64,000 bases of DNA from Dorea_A sp016295505 (GCF_039832105.1 NZ_JBDOHS010000006.1:121834-185833); one strand, 5' to 3'; counted from the stretch's first letter, positions 17,364 through 27,033 are shown. Numbers and translations are program-made. Notes: generated from the letters alone by a model not told the origin.

Positions 17364-19316
17364 CTATTTTCCACCTCCAAAAAGCTGCCAGTACTGTACG
17401 ATAGAATATTCTTCCACCGCTTCCAGTTCTTCCGCCTGAGTCCATTCATACCAGTTGCCTTCTTTATCCATGGTACCATTGACATTTACGACCGGATATT
17501 CTTCATACAACCCCTTCAGATAACTCTGATAGTCTGTAAGCGGAAGCCCTGCTGCTTCCATCAGCAGTACCTGCAGGTAGTTGAGACTGATATTTTCATA
17601 ATACTGTTCCTCTATATCATAATTGGCATACAGGATAAACGGGGTCTGGTACTGACCTGCCTGCTTTTCCACCTCAGAATATCCGGATCTGCTCTGCAGT
17701 TCATCATAAAATTCCTGTTCTACAGACGGCTGATGATCTCCAAACATACAGATCAGCACCGGATCCTCTGCTTCAGAAAAGTAGTCTATCAATTCCTTCA
17801 GTGCCTGATCCGATTCTTTCATAAGCGTGAGATACTGCTCCGTCTGCGGGTAGTAACCTTCCATATCCGTGATATGCACGGAGCTTCCATATTTTGCATC
17901 CATGTAGCCTCCGTGATTCTGCATGGTCACATTAAACAAAAACACCTGCTCGTTCTCTTCCTTTGCATCCTCATACCGCTGAATCAGATCCTTATAATCG
18001 CCGCGATCCGATATCGCGCCGCGGACATATTCTTTATTCTGCCAGTCAGGCAGATAATACGCTTCATCAAATCCAAAAGATGCATAGACATTTTTCCGGT
18101 TCCAGCCGCTGGAACTCATCGGATGCATAAAGATACTGTAGTATCCCTGTTCCTTCATACAGTCATTCAGGTTCGGAGTACTGTCCTTTACATAACTCTG
18201 ATATGCCAAGGCTCCGGCAGGGAAAAACGCATTGGAAAAGCCGGTCATAAACTCAAATTCTGAGTTTGCGGTCAGTCCTCCAAACACAGGAACACTTGTA
18301 TATCCACGTATCGCATTCTCCTGCAGGCTCTCATAACATTCCAGATATGGCTGATCCGTCGTAAATCCACCGTTTCGTCTCAGATCAGAAAAAGACTCAT
18401 TCATGATCACGATAACATCCGGTTTCTTACCATTCAAATCTGTCTCAACAGAAAGAACATCGCTTTCTTTTTCCATATATGTCTGTTCAATCTCTTTCGC
18501 CTTCGCCGCAGAATACCCCTGTGGACTTTCTACCGAAAGATAGGGAATCCCGGCACAGAAGTCCAGGAATGCGCCATGATATTCTGCACTGGCTGCAATC
18601 TCCCATTGATAAGGTTTTACATAATTGTCCGTCATAAAATCATCATTCCAGAACACTTGATATAAAACTAGCATATAGCACAGTGTCACGACTCCTGCCA
18701 GTATTCTGCTTCCTTTTCCCTTTGCCCTATATTCACAATGCATTGCAATCAGGATTACGATTAACGCGATCAGAATGATATATGCTCTTTTATAGGTAAA
18801 CGTCAGTTCATACCCTTTCGATACATTCATAGCCGTCTGTATTGCATAGACATCACTTGTCCGGATTCCATATCCGCGAAATTCCAGCACGAAACTATTG
18901 GCCAGGGAATAAATGGTAAAAACCGTCATTCCCACAGAAACTGCAACACGGATCCGGTTGGTAAGAGCATATAAGACCAGAAACACCAGAAAATAGACCG
19001 CATAATTCAGCGTCACCATCAAAAACGTCATATCCCACAGCGAATTTTTCACTACCCTTTCCGTATTGAACAGGCAGACTGCGGGAGAAACCAAAAGCAG
19101 GATAATACAAAAAGCTCCCTGATATTTTTCCAGACCTTTGAATTTCACTCCTGATAACACGCACAACACAAGCACAAGTACATATTCCACATGCGTATAT
19201 GTCGAAGAAAAACTTTTCGGAAGTAATTCCCACGCTGTAAGAAACAAGACAAGTACAACCGCAGAAATGATCCCTCTTATTTTGTTCATTTCGATATATT
19301 TTTCAAGTATTTTCAT
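17364..19316 (-). CDS. LTA synthase family sulfatase-fold membrane enzyme
   Basis: A 650-residue protein with about five N-terminal membrane segments (to about 220) and a large extracellular sulfatase/alkaline-phosphatase-fold domain (about 285-600). The motifs DVIVIMNESFSDL, GLTANSEFEFMTG (containing the probable Thr nucleophile), MQNHGGY and MFGDHQPS resemble LtaS-like phosphoglycerol transferases. These enzymes move glycerol-phosphate from phosphatidylglycerol, or related phospho-groups, onto extracytoplasmic acceptors. It is the distal gene of the licD/tagD/flippase group, 11 bases after a large membrane protein. Whether it polymerises lipoteichoic acid or decorates a glycan with glycerol-phosphate is not decided by sequence. 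Confidence 0.85.
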   Translation of the reverse strand: MKILEKYIEMNKIRGIISAVVLVLFLTAWELLPKSFSSTYTHVEYVLVLVLCVLSGVKFKGLEKYQGAFCIILLLVSPAVCLFNTERVVKNSLWDMTFLMVTLNYAVYFLVFLVLYALTNRIRVAVSVGMTVFTIYSLANSFVLEFRGYGIRTSDVYAIQTAMNVSKGYELTFTYKRAYIILIALIVILIAMHCEYRAKGKGSRILAGVVTLCYMLVLYQVFWNDDFMTDNYVKPYQWEIAASAEYHGAFLDFCAGIPYLSVESPQGYSAAKAKEIEQTYMEKESDVLSVETDLNGKKPDVIVIMNESFSDLRRNGGFTTDQPYLECYESLQENAIRGYTSVPVFGGLTANSEFEFMTGFSNAFFPAGALAYQSYVKDSTPNLNDCMKEQGYYSIFMHPMSSSGWNRKNVYASFGFDEAYYLPDWQNKEYVRGAISDRGDYKDLIQRYEDAKEENEQVFLFNVTMQNHGGYMDAKYGSSVHITDMEGYYPQTEQYLTLMKESDQALKELIDYFSEAEDPVLICMFGDHQPSVEQEFYDELQSRSGYSEVEKQAGQYQTPFILYANYDIEEQYYENISLNYLQVLLMEAAGLPLTDYQSYLKGLYEEYPVVNVNGTMDKEGNWYEWTQAEELEAVEEYSIVQYWQLFGGGK

Positions 19317-19327
19317 TCACTCAAGTC

Positions 19328-21259
19328 CTACTGTCGATACCAGATATAATAAATATTGTCTCCTGCCTGCTTATAACACTCGAATCCCATCTCTTCCAGA
19401 TAGCTTTCACAGTCAGAATTGATCGTAAGCACACAGTTTATGCCATGCTTTTTCACCGCTTCCGCAAATTTTTCTGCACTTGCATCTCCGGGGCTGCTTA
19501 CAAACTCGTCATATACGCTTTGTTCATATCCATATAATACGCAGTCTTCATCCACAGAATATCGATTTACCGCCGACACGGATATGATATCCGGCGCAAA
19601 ACTCCTGATCTGAGAAGCCAGAGAATGTGCGGCGCCGTCAATTGCAACAAGTTCCGGACACACCACATACAGCTGTTCTCCTTTTTCTTCCTGCAGCGTT
19701 TCCAGATCCTCTCCCAGAAGGATAGAGGAATTCGGAACAAAGTAATGGTTATTGTAGATTACATTCAGATTTGCTTTCAGATCTGCCTTCACCGGAGGTT
19801 CCTCCGTCAGGAACAGCTCTCCGCCATACATCTGAAACGATACGACTGCTATCGCTGTTGACGCAGCTGCAATGACTCCGTACGCACCCTGTACAGCCCA
19901 TTTCTTCTTTACTGCTTTTCTCAGCATGATATATAAATAGATCGAATTCAATGCAATATAAGTATATCCCAGCACCGTCCATGTTCTTCCTGCCACAAAC
20001 GCATACATGGAGAGCTGCTCAAAGATATCGTTGAACTGCGGAACCATCATCATCGCGATCATCAGGATAATCGTTGCATTCAGTTGATTCACTGCACGGC
20101 TCTTCAGCCGGAAACTCGCAATGAATATTACTGTACACACGATAAATACCGGTGAACGAAGGAAAATCCTTCCATACAGGAACACCTCCGTCTGCTGGTT
20201 AATGCTGTTCGGAACAATCACACTTGCGATTCCCCACAGCACGATCAGCAAAGCGCCTGCTGCCTTTATCATTTTTTTCTGTCCCATCACAATCAGCCAG
20301 GTGGACAGATACGCATACGCCACAATCACGATCAGCGGAAGTGCCGTTGATGATTTTGTGATCAGGACGAACGAAATCAACGCTACACCCAGTACCGTTT
20401 CTTTCGTGATCTTTTCCGCACCGATATATTCAAACAGAAGAAGAAAGATTCCCAGCATCCGGACGATCGATGATCCCAGAAACATTCCGGAATTAAACTG
20501 CCATGCATCTCTTAAAAAGAACAGATTCGTATCCTGCAGGAACAGATAATATGTACCAAATAAGATCAGAATCACACTCGGAATCTGGATCTCTTTTTTC
20601 TCAAGTTTGCATCCGGTCACTTCAAATATCCTGTATGCAAAGACAAGTACACAGTTCACCATCAGGAAAATGTGAAACGCGGACTGAAACAGCCTTAAAA
20701 ACAGCGTTACACTTACACCCAGCAGCTTCACATACACCGAAGCTTCCAGCTCCCAGGTATTCAATACATAAGAATCGATTCCACTCTTTCCTACCCCTAC
20801 CGAGTAATTGGTTCGAAAACCGGTCTCATTATACGGCATCGTTGCAATCTTGGTAACATAATATCCATCATCCAGATGATTCCCATACCAGTATGCATTG
20901 TAATACAAAAGAAGCAGTGCCGTAAGAATCACGCATACCAGAACCGCTACCCAGTTCTCCTTCAGTATATCTGCAAGTGTTCCCTGAAACAGACGTACTT
21001 TCTTCTTTTTCACCCGATACACAATATAGCCAAGGATCGCACACCATACGAGTCCCATATAGATCTCAAAATATACCCATTTCAGATTCAGGAACTGAAT
21101 TACAATTCCGCCCACGCCTACAGCAGCACTGTATCCCAGATATCCCAGGAGCAGACTCTCAGAGCGATGATTCTTCTGAGGAAAAAGCGCTCTCCCCAAA
21201 CAGTACAAAAGTACAATAAAACATCCCCAAAACAGGAAACATATCATATATTCTTTCAT
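19328..21259 (-). CDS. Large polytopic membrane protein, GT-C-like or polymerase candidate
   Basis: A 643-residue protein with roughly twelve membrane segments over residues 1-490 and a C-terminal soluble domain of about 150 residues. The first large outer loop contains YGNHLDDGYYV; an acidic pair in this position is typical of GT-C glycosyltransferases, where it binds the lipid-phosphate sugar donor. I do not recognise a specific family. It lies 2 bases after a DUF2304 gene and 11 bases before the LTA-synthase-like gene, within a group that also has a dolichyl-phosphate-mannose-synthase-like GT2. That pairing (GT2 making polyprenyl-phosphate sugar, GT-C using it) supports the guess; a Wzy-type polymerase is the alternative. 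Confidence 0.7.
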   Translation of the reverse strand: MKEYMICFLFWGCFIVLLYCLGRALFPQKNHRSESLLLGYLGYSAAVGVGGIVIQFLNLKWVYFEIYMGLVWCAILGYIVYRVKKKKVRLFQGTLADILKENWVAVLVCVILTALLLLYYNAYWYGNHLDDGYYVTKIATMPYNETGFRTNYSVGVGKSGIDSYVLNTWELEASVYVKLLGVSVTLFLRLFQSAFHIFLMVNCVLVFAYRIFEVTGCKLEKKEIQIPSVILILFGTYYLFLQDTNLFFLRDAWQFNSGMFLGSSIVRMLGIFLLLFEYIGAEKITKETVLGVALISFVLITKSSTALPLIVIVAYAYLSTWLIVMGQKKMIKAAGALLIVLWGIASVIVPNSINQQTEVFLYGRIFLRSPVFIVCTVIFIASFRLKSRAVNQLNATIILMIAMMMVPQFNDIFEQLSMYAFVAGRTWTVLGYTYIALNSIYLYIMLRKAVKKKWAVQGAYGVIAAASTAIAVVSFQMYGGELFLTEEPPVKADLKANLNVIYNNHYFVPNSSILLGEDLETLQEEKGEQLYVVCPELVAIDGAAHSLASQIRSFAPDIISVSAVNRYSVDEDCVLYGYEQSVYDEFVSSPGDASAEKFAEAVKKHGINCVLTINSDCESYLEEMGFECYKQAGDNIYYIWYRQ

Positions 21260-21261
21260 AA

Positions 21262-21612
21262 TTATTCTTCATCCCTATCCTGATCTGTTTTTCGATCGAT
21301 CGCGATCTGCTGAACCAGATTATCGATCTTATTCTCCAGCTGTGATATCTGAATCGTCATAAAAAACATCCGAATGATCAGTACAAATATGACAACCAGA
21401 AAAACCATGCTGATTGGCGACTGGAATCCGATAAAATCAGATATTTTATAAAATACTTTCGGGAAAATCCCCATAATAGTTAAAATACTTGCAAATAAAA
21501 TCCAAAATACCGTGTATTCAATTTTTAATTTTGACTGTCTTATCTTGCGCAGCATAAACAACAGCATCAATACTGCACTGACAATTAATAAAATTCTTAA
21601 TAAGCCTGACAT
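21262..21612 (-). CDS. DUF2304 domain small membrane protein
   Basis: A 116-residue protein with an N-terminal membrane segment, two further hydrophobic stretches (about 30-50 and 66-85), and a C-terminal charged coiled-coil-like tail (MTIQISQLENKIDNLVQQIA). This is the layout of DUF2304 proteins. They are often encoded beside a GT2 glycosyltransferase of the polyprenol-phosphate type, as here (11-base gap). Function is unknown; anchoring or regulating the partner glycosyltransferase is a common suggestion. Confidence 0.75.
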   Translation of the reverse strand: MSGLLRILLIVSAVLMLLFMLRKIRQSKLKIEYTVFWILFASILTIMGIFPKVFYKISDFIGFQSPISMVFLVVIFVLIIRMFFMTIQISQLENKIDNLVQQIAIDRKTDQDRDEE

Positions 21613-21623
21613 ATCATTTCCTC

Positions 21624-22316
21624 TTATGCTCTTTTTCTAAAGTTCTGAACCAACAATATCGAAATCATCATCTTCAGCATATAAGATGCCGATCTTGTTA
21701 AGTTCAGATAGCTTTCTCCAAATTGTCGTTCTTCCATCCTGACCTGAACCTCTGATACTTTTGCTCCGTTTTTCAAAAGATATGACACTGTATCCGGCTC
21801 CGGCCCGTAATTCAGATTTTTCGCAAATTCTTCAATCATCGGCTTTGAGAACATCCTCATTCCCGATGTCGGATCCGAGATTCTGACTCCGGTCGTCAGT
21901 TTGATCGCAACTGTCAACATTCTGCTTCCGATCATTCTAAGCGATCCACTCTTACGTTCATTGACAAATCTGGAACCGATCACAATATCATAACCTTCCT
22001 TTATCCGCTCCAACATCGGCTCAATAAATTCCGGTCTGTGCTGTCCGTCTGCGTCAAACTGTATTGCATAAGAATAATTCTGTTTATGTGCATACTTAAG
22101 ACCTGCCTGAAACGCGCCCGCCAGTCCAAGATTGACCGGAAGATCCAAAAGCTCATATCCTTTTTCCCGGCATATCTCTGCGGTACGATCTTTGGACCCA
22201 TCGTTTACAACAATATAATCATATTGTGAATATTTTTCCCTGATAAAATTAACTACATTTTCAATATTTTCTTCTTCGTTATAAGCAGGAATAATAATTA
22301 GTAATTCTTTTTCCAT
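21624..22316 (-). CDS. GT2 glycosyltransferase, polyprenyl-phosphate type
   Basis: A 230-residue family 2 enzyme resembling dolichyl-phosphate mannose synthase: LLIIIPAYNEEENI, VVNDGSKDRT, and the metal-binding QFDADGQHRPEF. It lacks a C-terminal GtrA or long membrane domain, so it should act at the membrane face on undecaprenyl phosphate or another lipid acceptor, with the neighbouring DUF2304 protein as possible partner. Its first base overlaps the stop codon of the upstream licD gene, so the two are translationally coupled. Confidence 0.85.
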   Translation of the reverse strand: MEKELLIIIPAYNEEENIENVVNFIREKYSQYDYIVVNDGSKDRTAEICREKGYELLDLPVNLGLAGAFQAGLKYAHKQNYSYAIQFDADGQHRPEFIEPMLERIKEGYDIVIGSRFVNERKSGSLRMIGSRMLTVAIKLTTGVRISDPTSGMRMFSKPMIEEFAKNLNYGPEPDTVSYLLKNGAKVSEVQVRMEERQFGESYLNLTRSASYMLKMMISILLVQNFRKRA

Positions 22317-23188
22317 TACCTTTCTTCTCCTTCATCACCAAACTCTAAGATATACGGACAGTGGTTCACTCTCTTTTCCGGCGGCGGAACCTGCATATAA
22401 TCTCCAAACAAACGTCTCAGATAAGTATCATAATCATTCGGCATATTTACCATCAAATGCTCAAACGGCATCTTCTTAAGCGGATACAACTCTTTTTCTG
22501 AAATATATGCTTTATGAGACATTGTAACTTCAAATGCATTGATATATTTCGAAGGTTCACTATTATATCTTGTTGCCTCCCGAATCAGACATTTATATAA
22601 AAACCTTGGTGAAACATGAAGTATTTTCAATCCATAATGTGCAATCGCACAAATCACAGACGCAATCTGTTTCTTATATCCTTCTAACGGAATAATCGGT
22701 GTCGGTGTACCACACAAAAAGATCAGTTTATTCAAAATCCACGTTCTTTTCAACTGTTTTTTCCTTTTTTTCGGATCATCCGGCATATGATCCAACGGAA
22801 AAATATCTATGTCAATACATAGATCGCACTTCATCTTTCGAGATGTATATGGTACAAATTTCGTTCCCTTTTTCTGCAGATGTGTAACATTACATGCGTA
22901 ATTTTTATCAACAAGAGGTGTGAGAATCTTATATTTGTCACCCAGCTCGGATTCCATCACCTCCATAAATCTGTCATAATCTTCTCTTGGCATTGCGACA
23001 TCAATGTCATCATCCCACGGAATAAAGCCCTGATGACGAACAACTCCGATTCCGGTACCGCCAAGCATAAAATATGTCAGATTATATTTCTCACATACTT
23101 TAATATAATCCTCTAATATCTCCGTCTGAACTTTCTGTAGTTTTTTCAGCACTTCCGGCTCATATTCCTTATATTCTACATTTTTCAT
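22316..23188 (-). CDS. licD: LicD family phosphotransferase
   Basis: A 290-residue LicD protein. Family members transfer phosphocholine from CDP-choline to sugars of teichoic acids or lipooligosaccharide. The hallmark is seen at about residues 42-66: MLGGTGIGVVRHQGFIPWDDD, with the acidic DDDIDVAM metal-binding cluster, then DIDIFPLDHMPDD near 130. It is one of two LicD genes here; the second (26025-26876) shares the PPPEKR and CPYILEF / YPYILKF type ending, so they are paralogs, recalling pneumococcal LicD1/LicD2. The lic choline-activation operon lies about 15 kb away. Some LicD relatives transfer other phospho-groups, so choline is an inference from context. Confidence 0.88.
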   Translation of the reverse strand: MKNVEYKEYEPEVLKKLQKVQTEILEDYIKVCEKYNLTYFMLGGTGIGVVRHQGFIPWDDDIDVAMPREDYDRFMEVMESELGDKYKILTPLVDKNYACNVTHLQKKGTKFVPYTSRKMKCDLCIDIDIFPLDHMPDDPKKRKKQLKRTWILNKLIFLCGTPTPIIPLEGYKKQIASVICAIAHYGLKILHVSPRFLYKCLIREATRYNSEPSKYINAFEVTMSHKAYISEKELYPLKKMPFEHLMVNMPNDYDTYLRRLFGDYMQVPPPEKRVNHCPYILEFGDEGEER

Positions 23189-23192
23189 CTGG

Positions 23193-24371
23193 TTACCTCT
23201 TACACACTTTCTGTATATTACTTTTTTCGCATATCGTTTCCACCTGTTTTGCTGCGATCTCCCATGTAAAACATTTCTTCAGCCTCTCATAGGTCAGTTC
23301 CACTGCTTTTTTTCGATGTTCCGGATTTTGAATTGCCCTTTCCAATGCCGGGAGAAGATTTTCCTCTTTATTATCCGGAATCACACTTCCATACGCATCA
23401 TTGATCAACAACTCTTTAGCACCGCCCCTGGCCGTTGTGACAACATAACACTGACATGCTGCCGCTTCCAGAATAGATGTGGAAAATCCTTCCGAAAAAG
23501 ACGGAAGACAGAAAATATCTGTCTCATTCAGCAAAGATACAACCTTCTCAAAATCAATCCTTCCAAGTGGGATAATATGCTCTGTTTTTCTTCTTCTCAC
23601 TTCTTCTTCCAGATCTCCATCACCTGCGATAAAAAGATAGACATCGTTTCTTTTTTGACATATCTCATCCATCACATTCAAAAGACTTGGCAAGCCTTTT
23701 TCCTCCAGAAGTCTTCCGGTAAATGTAATTACAATCGCATCCTCCGGGATATGATATTTTGCACGAAAAACAGGAACCGCATTGTCCCTGATCGTCTGAA
23801 TCTCTTCCAGATCGATCGAATTATATACTACCCCTCTTGCCTGGATATGAAAATGTCGAAGCCACTGATTACAGGCCTCTGATACTCCATAATAATTCTT
23901 GCAAAACAATCGGTCAACCCTTGTCAACATATGCTCAAATACACCACCCACGGTATCCCAGAAGCGACTGTGCACTGAAAGATGGCTGGTTCCGTGTTCC
24001 ACCGTTATACAAGGACATTTTTTGCTCTTTGCTAAAATCATTCCATATAACGAATGCGGATAGAATCTGGTATTTACCAAAAACATATCAAACTTTTCTC
24101 TTTTCAGTCTCCTGTGAATCTTCCGGAATTCTTTATTTGGTTTCAGCACCGGATACCTGCCTTCCAGCAAGTTAAAACAAGGAACACGGTAAACCAGAAT
24201 TCCATCCATCCGCTCACATGCCGGCAGATGATAGATGTTAGAAGTAACCACTACTACCTCATTCCCATCCTTTATCAATTGCCTGGCCAGATTATAGGTA
24301 TAACGCTCCACACCTCCCATATGCGGAAGATACTGGGCCGAGAATATACAATATTTTTTTCCGTTACTCAT
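23193..24371 (-). CDS. GT4 family glycosyltransferase
   Basis: A GT-B glycosyltransferase of about 390 residues. The N-terminal domain has the acceptor-side loop YLPHMGGVERYTYNLA, and the C-terminal donor domain has FTGRLLEEKGL, and LPSFSEGFSTSILEAAACQC (the E-x7-E region). Such enzymes use UDP- or GDP-sugars; the donor is not evident. I chose ATG at 24371 over an in-frame GTG at 24377; AAGG lies nine bases before it. The start overlaps the flippase gene end by eight bases, and licD follows 4 bases later. Confidence 0.88.
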   Translation of the reverse strand: MSNGKKYCIFSAQYLPHMGGVERYTYNLARQLIKDGNEVVVVTSNIYHLPACERMDGILVYRVPCFNLLEGRYPVLKPNKEFRKIHRRLKREKFDMFLVNTRFYPHSLYGMILAKSKKCPCITVEHGTSHLSVHSRFWDTVGGVFEHMLTRVDRLFCKNYYGVSEACNQWLRHFHIQARGVVYNSIDLEEIQTIRDNAVPVFRAKYHIPEDAIVITFTGRLLEEKGLPSLLNVMDEICQKRNDVYLFIAGDGDLEEEVRRRKTEHIIPLGRIDFEKVVSLLNETDIFCLPSFSEGFSTSILEAAACQCYVVTTARGGAKELLINDAYGSVIPDNKEENLLPALERAIQNPEHRKKAVELTYERLKKCFTWEIAAKQVETICEKSNIQKVCKR

Positions 24372-25611
24372 GTTCACTCACCTTCTTTCTCCGTATACAC
24401 CAAAGCATTACAACAAACATCACGACATCCACAAGCAGCATCGGAACAATGTATCCTATGACTGCCCCTGTGATATCCATACGTTTCACAAGAATCGGGG
24501 TAAATATTAACGCTCCCGCAAATCCAACTCCATAACTGACCACAATCATCTTCTGTTGTCTTAACACCGCAAGTACATAATAGAAGATAGTGATCAATGC
24601 ATTCAGACCACCGCCGAACATTACAAAGCACAGCTCTGTTCTATATGAGCCAAGATCCACTCCGGACACCAGATTCAGGATCGGAATTCCCAGAAGATAT
24701 GCCCCCAGCACTCCCCCGACCGTCAGGAATGATGCCCATGCACAGGACGTAATGATAATCCGGTTGAAACTCTTCATATCTCTGTCATTCCATGCAACTG
24801 CCATCGGCGTCATCATCGGACGGAACGCAAAGAGGCTGAACAGATTGATCACAAAAGCCGGCATCAGAAGGAATCCATAATACGCCTGCATTTCCTTTGT
24901 CGAATAGGCTTCAATCGAATATTTGGAAGCATTTACCACATAATTGATCATAAAGCTTCCGATAAAGAGCGGAAAACATTCCCGAAACAGTCCTTTCATG
25001 CTGTGTCCGTCCCATAAAAGTCCGGCACGATCAAAATGTACAGATCTGGAACGGTCAAAACAATAGATAAAAACGATCGAAATCCCCACCATGGAAAAAC
25101 TGGCAAGTACCAGATTATTCGTAACGAAAAGTACCAGAATAAATCCTATGGTGCTTAAGATTACACGTATTCCCAGAGCCTGTCCGGAAAGATCGATCCT
25201 TCCTTTTTGCTGAAACATTCCCTGATAGGAATCAGAGATACCATCAATCGCTTTATACAGACAGATGAAAAAGATAATCACAGCATCCGCCCCGGTATAA
25301 TGATGAAACCAGATAAAACCAACTGCCGCCAGCATCATACAGATACAGGTACATACACGAAATGTAAAGTAAACCTTAAACTTATACTCTTCTTTTACAT
25401 CTGTTGCCTGAATTGCCCTGGTTTCAAAACAACTGATCGTTGTCAAAAGCTGAGCCGTCGAAAAAGCCAGAGAAAACAGACCGGCATCCGAAGCTCCATT
25501 AATTCTTGTGACTGCAGTCAGCAATACAAAAGAAGAAAGTGCATTGCACATACTTCCGATCATATTCCATACAAATTTTGAACGGCTGCTTGTCTCACTT
25601 TTAAATCCCAT
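24364..25611 (-). CDS. Polysaccharide flippase (MATE/Wzx-type)
   Basis: A membrane protein of about 415 residues with about twelve predicted segments, related to Wzx/polysaccharide biosynthesis flippases of the MOP superfamily. The sequence is hydrophobic throughout, with an early VWNMIGSMCNALSSFVLL helix typical of the group. It should flip a lipid-linked oligosaccharide to the outer face. ATG at 25611, with GGAGG five bases upstream, is better than an in-frame GTG at 25623. It sits between tagD and GT4. A flippase alongside an ABC exporter (13111-14660) suggests two exported glycans or two export routes in one locus. Confidence 0.85.
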   Translation of the reverse strand: MGFKSETSSRSKFVWNMIGSMCNALSSFVLLTAVTRINGASDAGLFSLAFSTAQLLTTISCFETRAIQATDVKEEYKFKVYFTFRVCTCICMMLAAVGFIWFHHYTGADAVIIFFICLYKAIDGISDSYQGMFQQKGRIDLSGQALGIRVILSTIGFILVLFVTNNLVLASFSMVGISIVFIYCFDRSRSVHFDRAGLLWDGHSMKGLFRECFPLFIGSFMINYVVNASKYSIEAYSTKEMQAYYGFLLMPAFVINLFSLFAFRPMMTPMAVAWNDRDMKSFNRIIITSCAWASFLTVGGVLGAYLLGIPILNLVSGVDLGSYRTELCFVMFGGGLNALITIFYYVLAVLRQQKMIVVSYGVGFAGALIFTPILVKRMDITGAVIGYIVPMLLVDVVMFVVMLWCIRRKKVSEHE

Positions 25612-25632
25612 GAACTCCTCCACTGCCCCTTC

Positions 25633-26028
25633 TTACTTTGATACCTTCAGATCTTTCTTGATCTGAGTTGTAGAAATCTCCGGAGTTCGCGGAAGATAGA
25701 CAACCTCACACTGTTCTTTTAAGAAATCAAACTTGCCTTCCCAGTCATCTCCCATCACAAAAGTATCCACATGATACTCTTTAACATCCGTTACTTTCTG
25801 CTCCCATCCTTCTTCCGGAATAACCAGATCTACATAACGGATTGCTTCCAGCAGTTTCTTTCTCTCTTCGTAGGTAAAATAGCATTTTTTCTGTTTTTCA
25901 TTCCAGTTAAATTCATCCGTAGACAGAGCAACAATCAGATAATCCCCATACTGTTTGGCTCTGCGAAGCAGATTAATATGTCCATAATGAAGCAGATCAA
26001 ATGTTCCATAAGTAATTACTCGTTTCAT
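25633..26028 (-). CDS. tagD: Glycerol-3-phosphate cytidylyltransferase-like protein
   Basis: A 131-residue nucleotidyltransferase of the TagD family, which makes CDP-glycerol from CTP and glycerol-3-phosphate. Signatures are GTFDLLHYGHINLL (HxGH) and the C-terminal RTPEISTTQIK, close to the RTxGISTT of TagD. Length matches the family. Its start overlaps the stop codon of the upstream licD gene (ATGA). No TagF-type glycerophosphotransferase is in the window, so CDP-glycerol, if made, could be the donor for one of the LicD proteins or for an enzyme outside. The possibility that it activates another small phospho-alcohol remains. Confidence 0.88.
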   Translation of the reverse strand: MKRVITYGTFDLLHYGHINLLRRAKQYGDYLIVALSTDEFNWNEKQKKCYFTYEERKKLLEAIRYVDLVIPEEGWEQKVTDVKEYHVDTFVMGDDWEGKFDFLKEQCEVVYLPRTPEISTTQIKKDLKVSK

Positions 26029-26876
26029 GATTCATCCTCCTCAAACTTTAAAATATACGGATAATGGTTCTGGCGCTTCTCCGGCGGTGGAAGCTGCATA
26101 TAATCCCCATACATCGCCCGCAGAATCTGGTCGTAATTCGCCGGTACTTTTACCATAATATCTTCAAACGGAAGCTCAACCAGATTCTCCAGTTCACTCA
26201 GACTGACTGCGCTCTCCTCGATCATGGTATCATTAAACTGTGTCACCACAGATGACTTTCCGTTGTAGCGCGTTGCATTTTCTTTCCATTTTCTGCAGAG
26301 ATATTCATTCGAAATCGGAAGCAGCTTTAACAGATAATGCAATGCTCCACATGTGAGACGCTTGAAAAGTTTCCCTTTTTTATGTACCGTACTCACATAA
26401 AAGTTAACATTCTTCATCATATAGATACTCCGAAGCATCATGGAACGCCTGATCTGTTTCTTCCTCTCTTTCGCATCTTCTGCAAGACCGTCAAAGACAA
26501 AAATATCTATATTGATCCCCATATTAAAGTTGCCATGATCATAGATTGTTGCAAACCGTGTTCCTTTTTTATAAAACTTGCTGACAAAATTGTAAAACTT
26601 TTCCGGACGGTCCGGACCTGCAATCTCATAGCGTCCCTCTATTTCTTTCGGAGCAACCTTTAAGAACTTCTCATATTCTTCTCTGAGCATTCCAAAATCC
26701 ATATCATCATCCCACGGAATAAACCCATGATGACGGACAACTCCGATATTTGTTCCAAATACTGCAAAATACTGAATATCATATTTATTACAGATTCTTA
26801 CGAATTCCTTTAAAATTCCCAGTTCTTCTTCCTGAATCCTTTTCAGAACTGCCGGATCATACTGTTTGTATCCCAT
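26025..26876 (-). CDS. licD: LicD family phosphotransferase, second copy
   Basis: A 283-residue LicD protein with the diagnostic VFGTNIGVVRHHGFIPWDDD and MDFGMLREEY (about 40-72) and NIDIFVFDGL near 125. It is a paralog of the LicD at 22316-23188 but clearly diverged, so the two may act on different sugars or transfer different groups. It is the first gene of the minus-strand group running down to 17364 and is coupled by a 4-base overlap to tagD. AGAAAGGAAG precedes the ATG. The direct pairing with tagD raises the option that this copy transfers glycerol-phosphate rather than phosphocholine. Confidence 0.88.
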   Translation of the reverse strand: MGYKQYDPAVLKRIQEEELGILKEFVRICNKYDIQYFAVFGTNIGVVRHHGFIPWDDDMDFGMLREEYEKFLKVAPKEIEGRYEIAGPDRPEKFYNFVSKFYKKGTRFATIYDHGNFNMGINIDIFVFDGLAEDAKERKKQIRRSMMLRSIYMMKNVNFYVSTVHKKGKLFKRLTCGALHYLLKLLPISNEYLCRKWKENATRYNGKSSVVTQFNDTMIEESAVSLSELENLVELPFEDIMVKVPANYDQILRAMYGDYMQLPPPEKRQNHYPYILKFEEDES

Positions 26877-26979
26877 AATAACTTCCTTTCTGCATACATT
26901 TATGCATACTAAGTTATTGTATCATAATTGTGCAATAAAATCTACTCCTCATATCAGATAACAGTCCCCAGATTATGCC

Positions 26980-27018
26980 AAAAAATCTGCTGCATGATCA
27001 CAAATGATTATGCAGCAG
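26980..27018 (-). terminator. Rho-independent terminator of the Pce-GH25-CBP operon
   Basis: On the minus strand a 9-bp stem (26987-26995 with 27010-27018), extended by partly paired inner bases, is followed directly by a run of six T. It lies about 15 bases after the stop codon of the wall-binding repeat protein at 27034. Confidence 0.85.
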
Positions 27019-27033
27019 TCCTGTAATGTTCCT

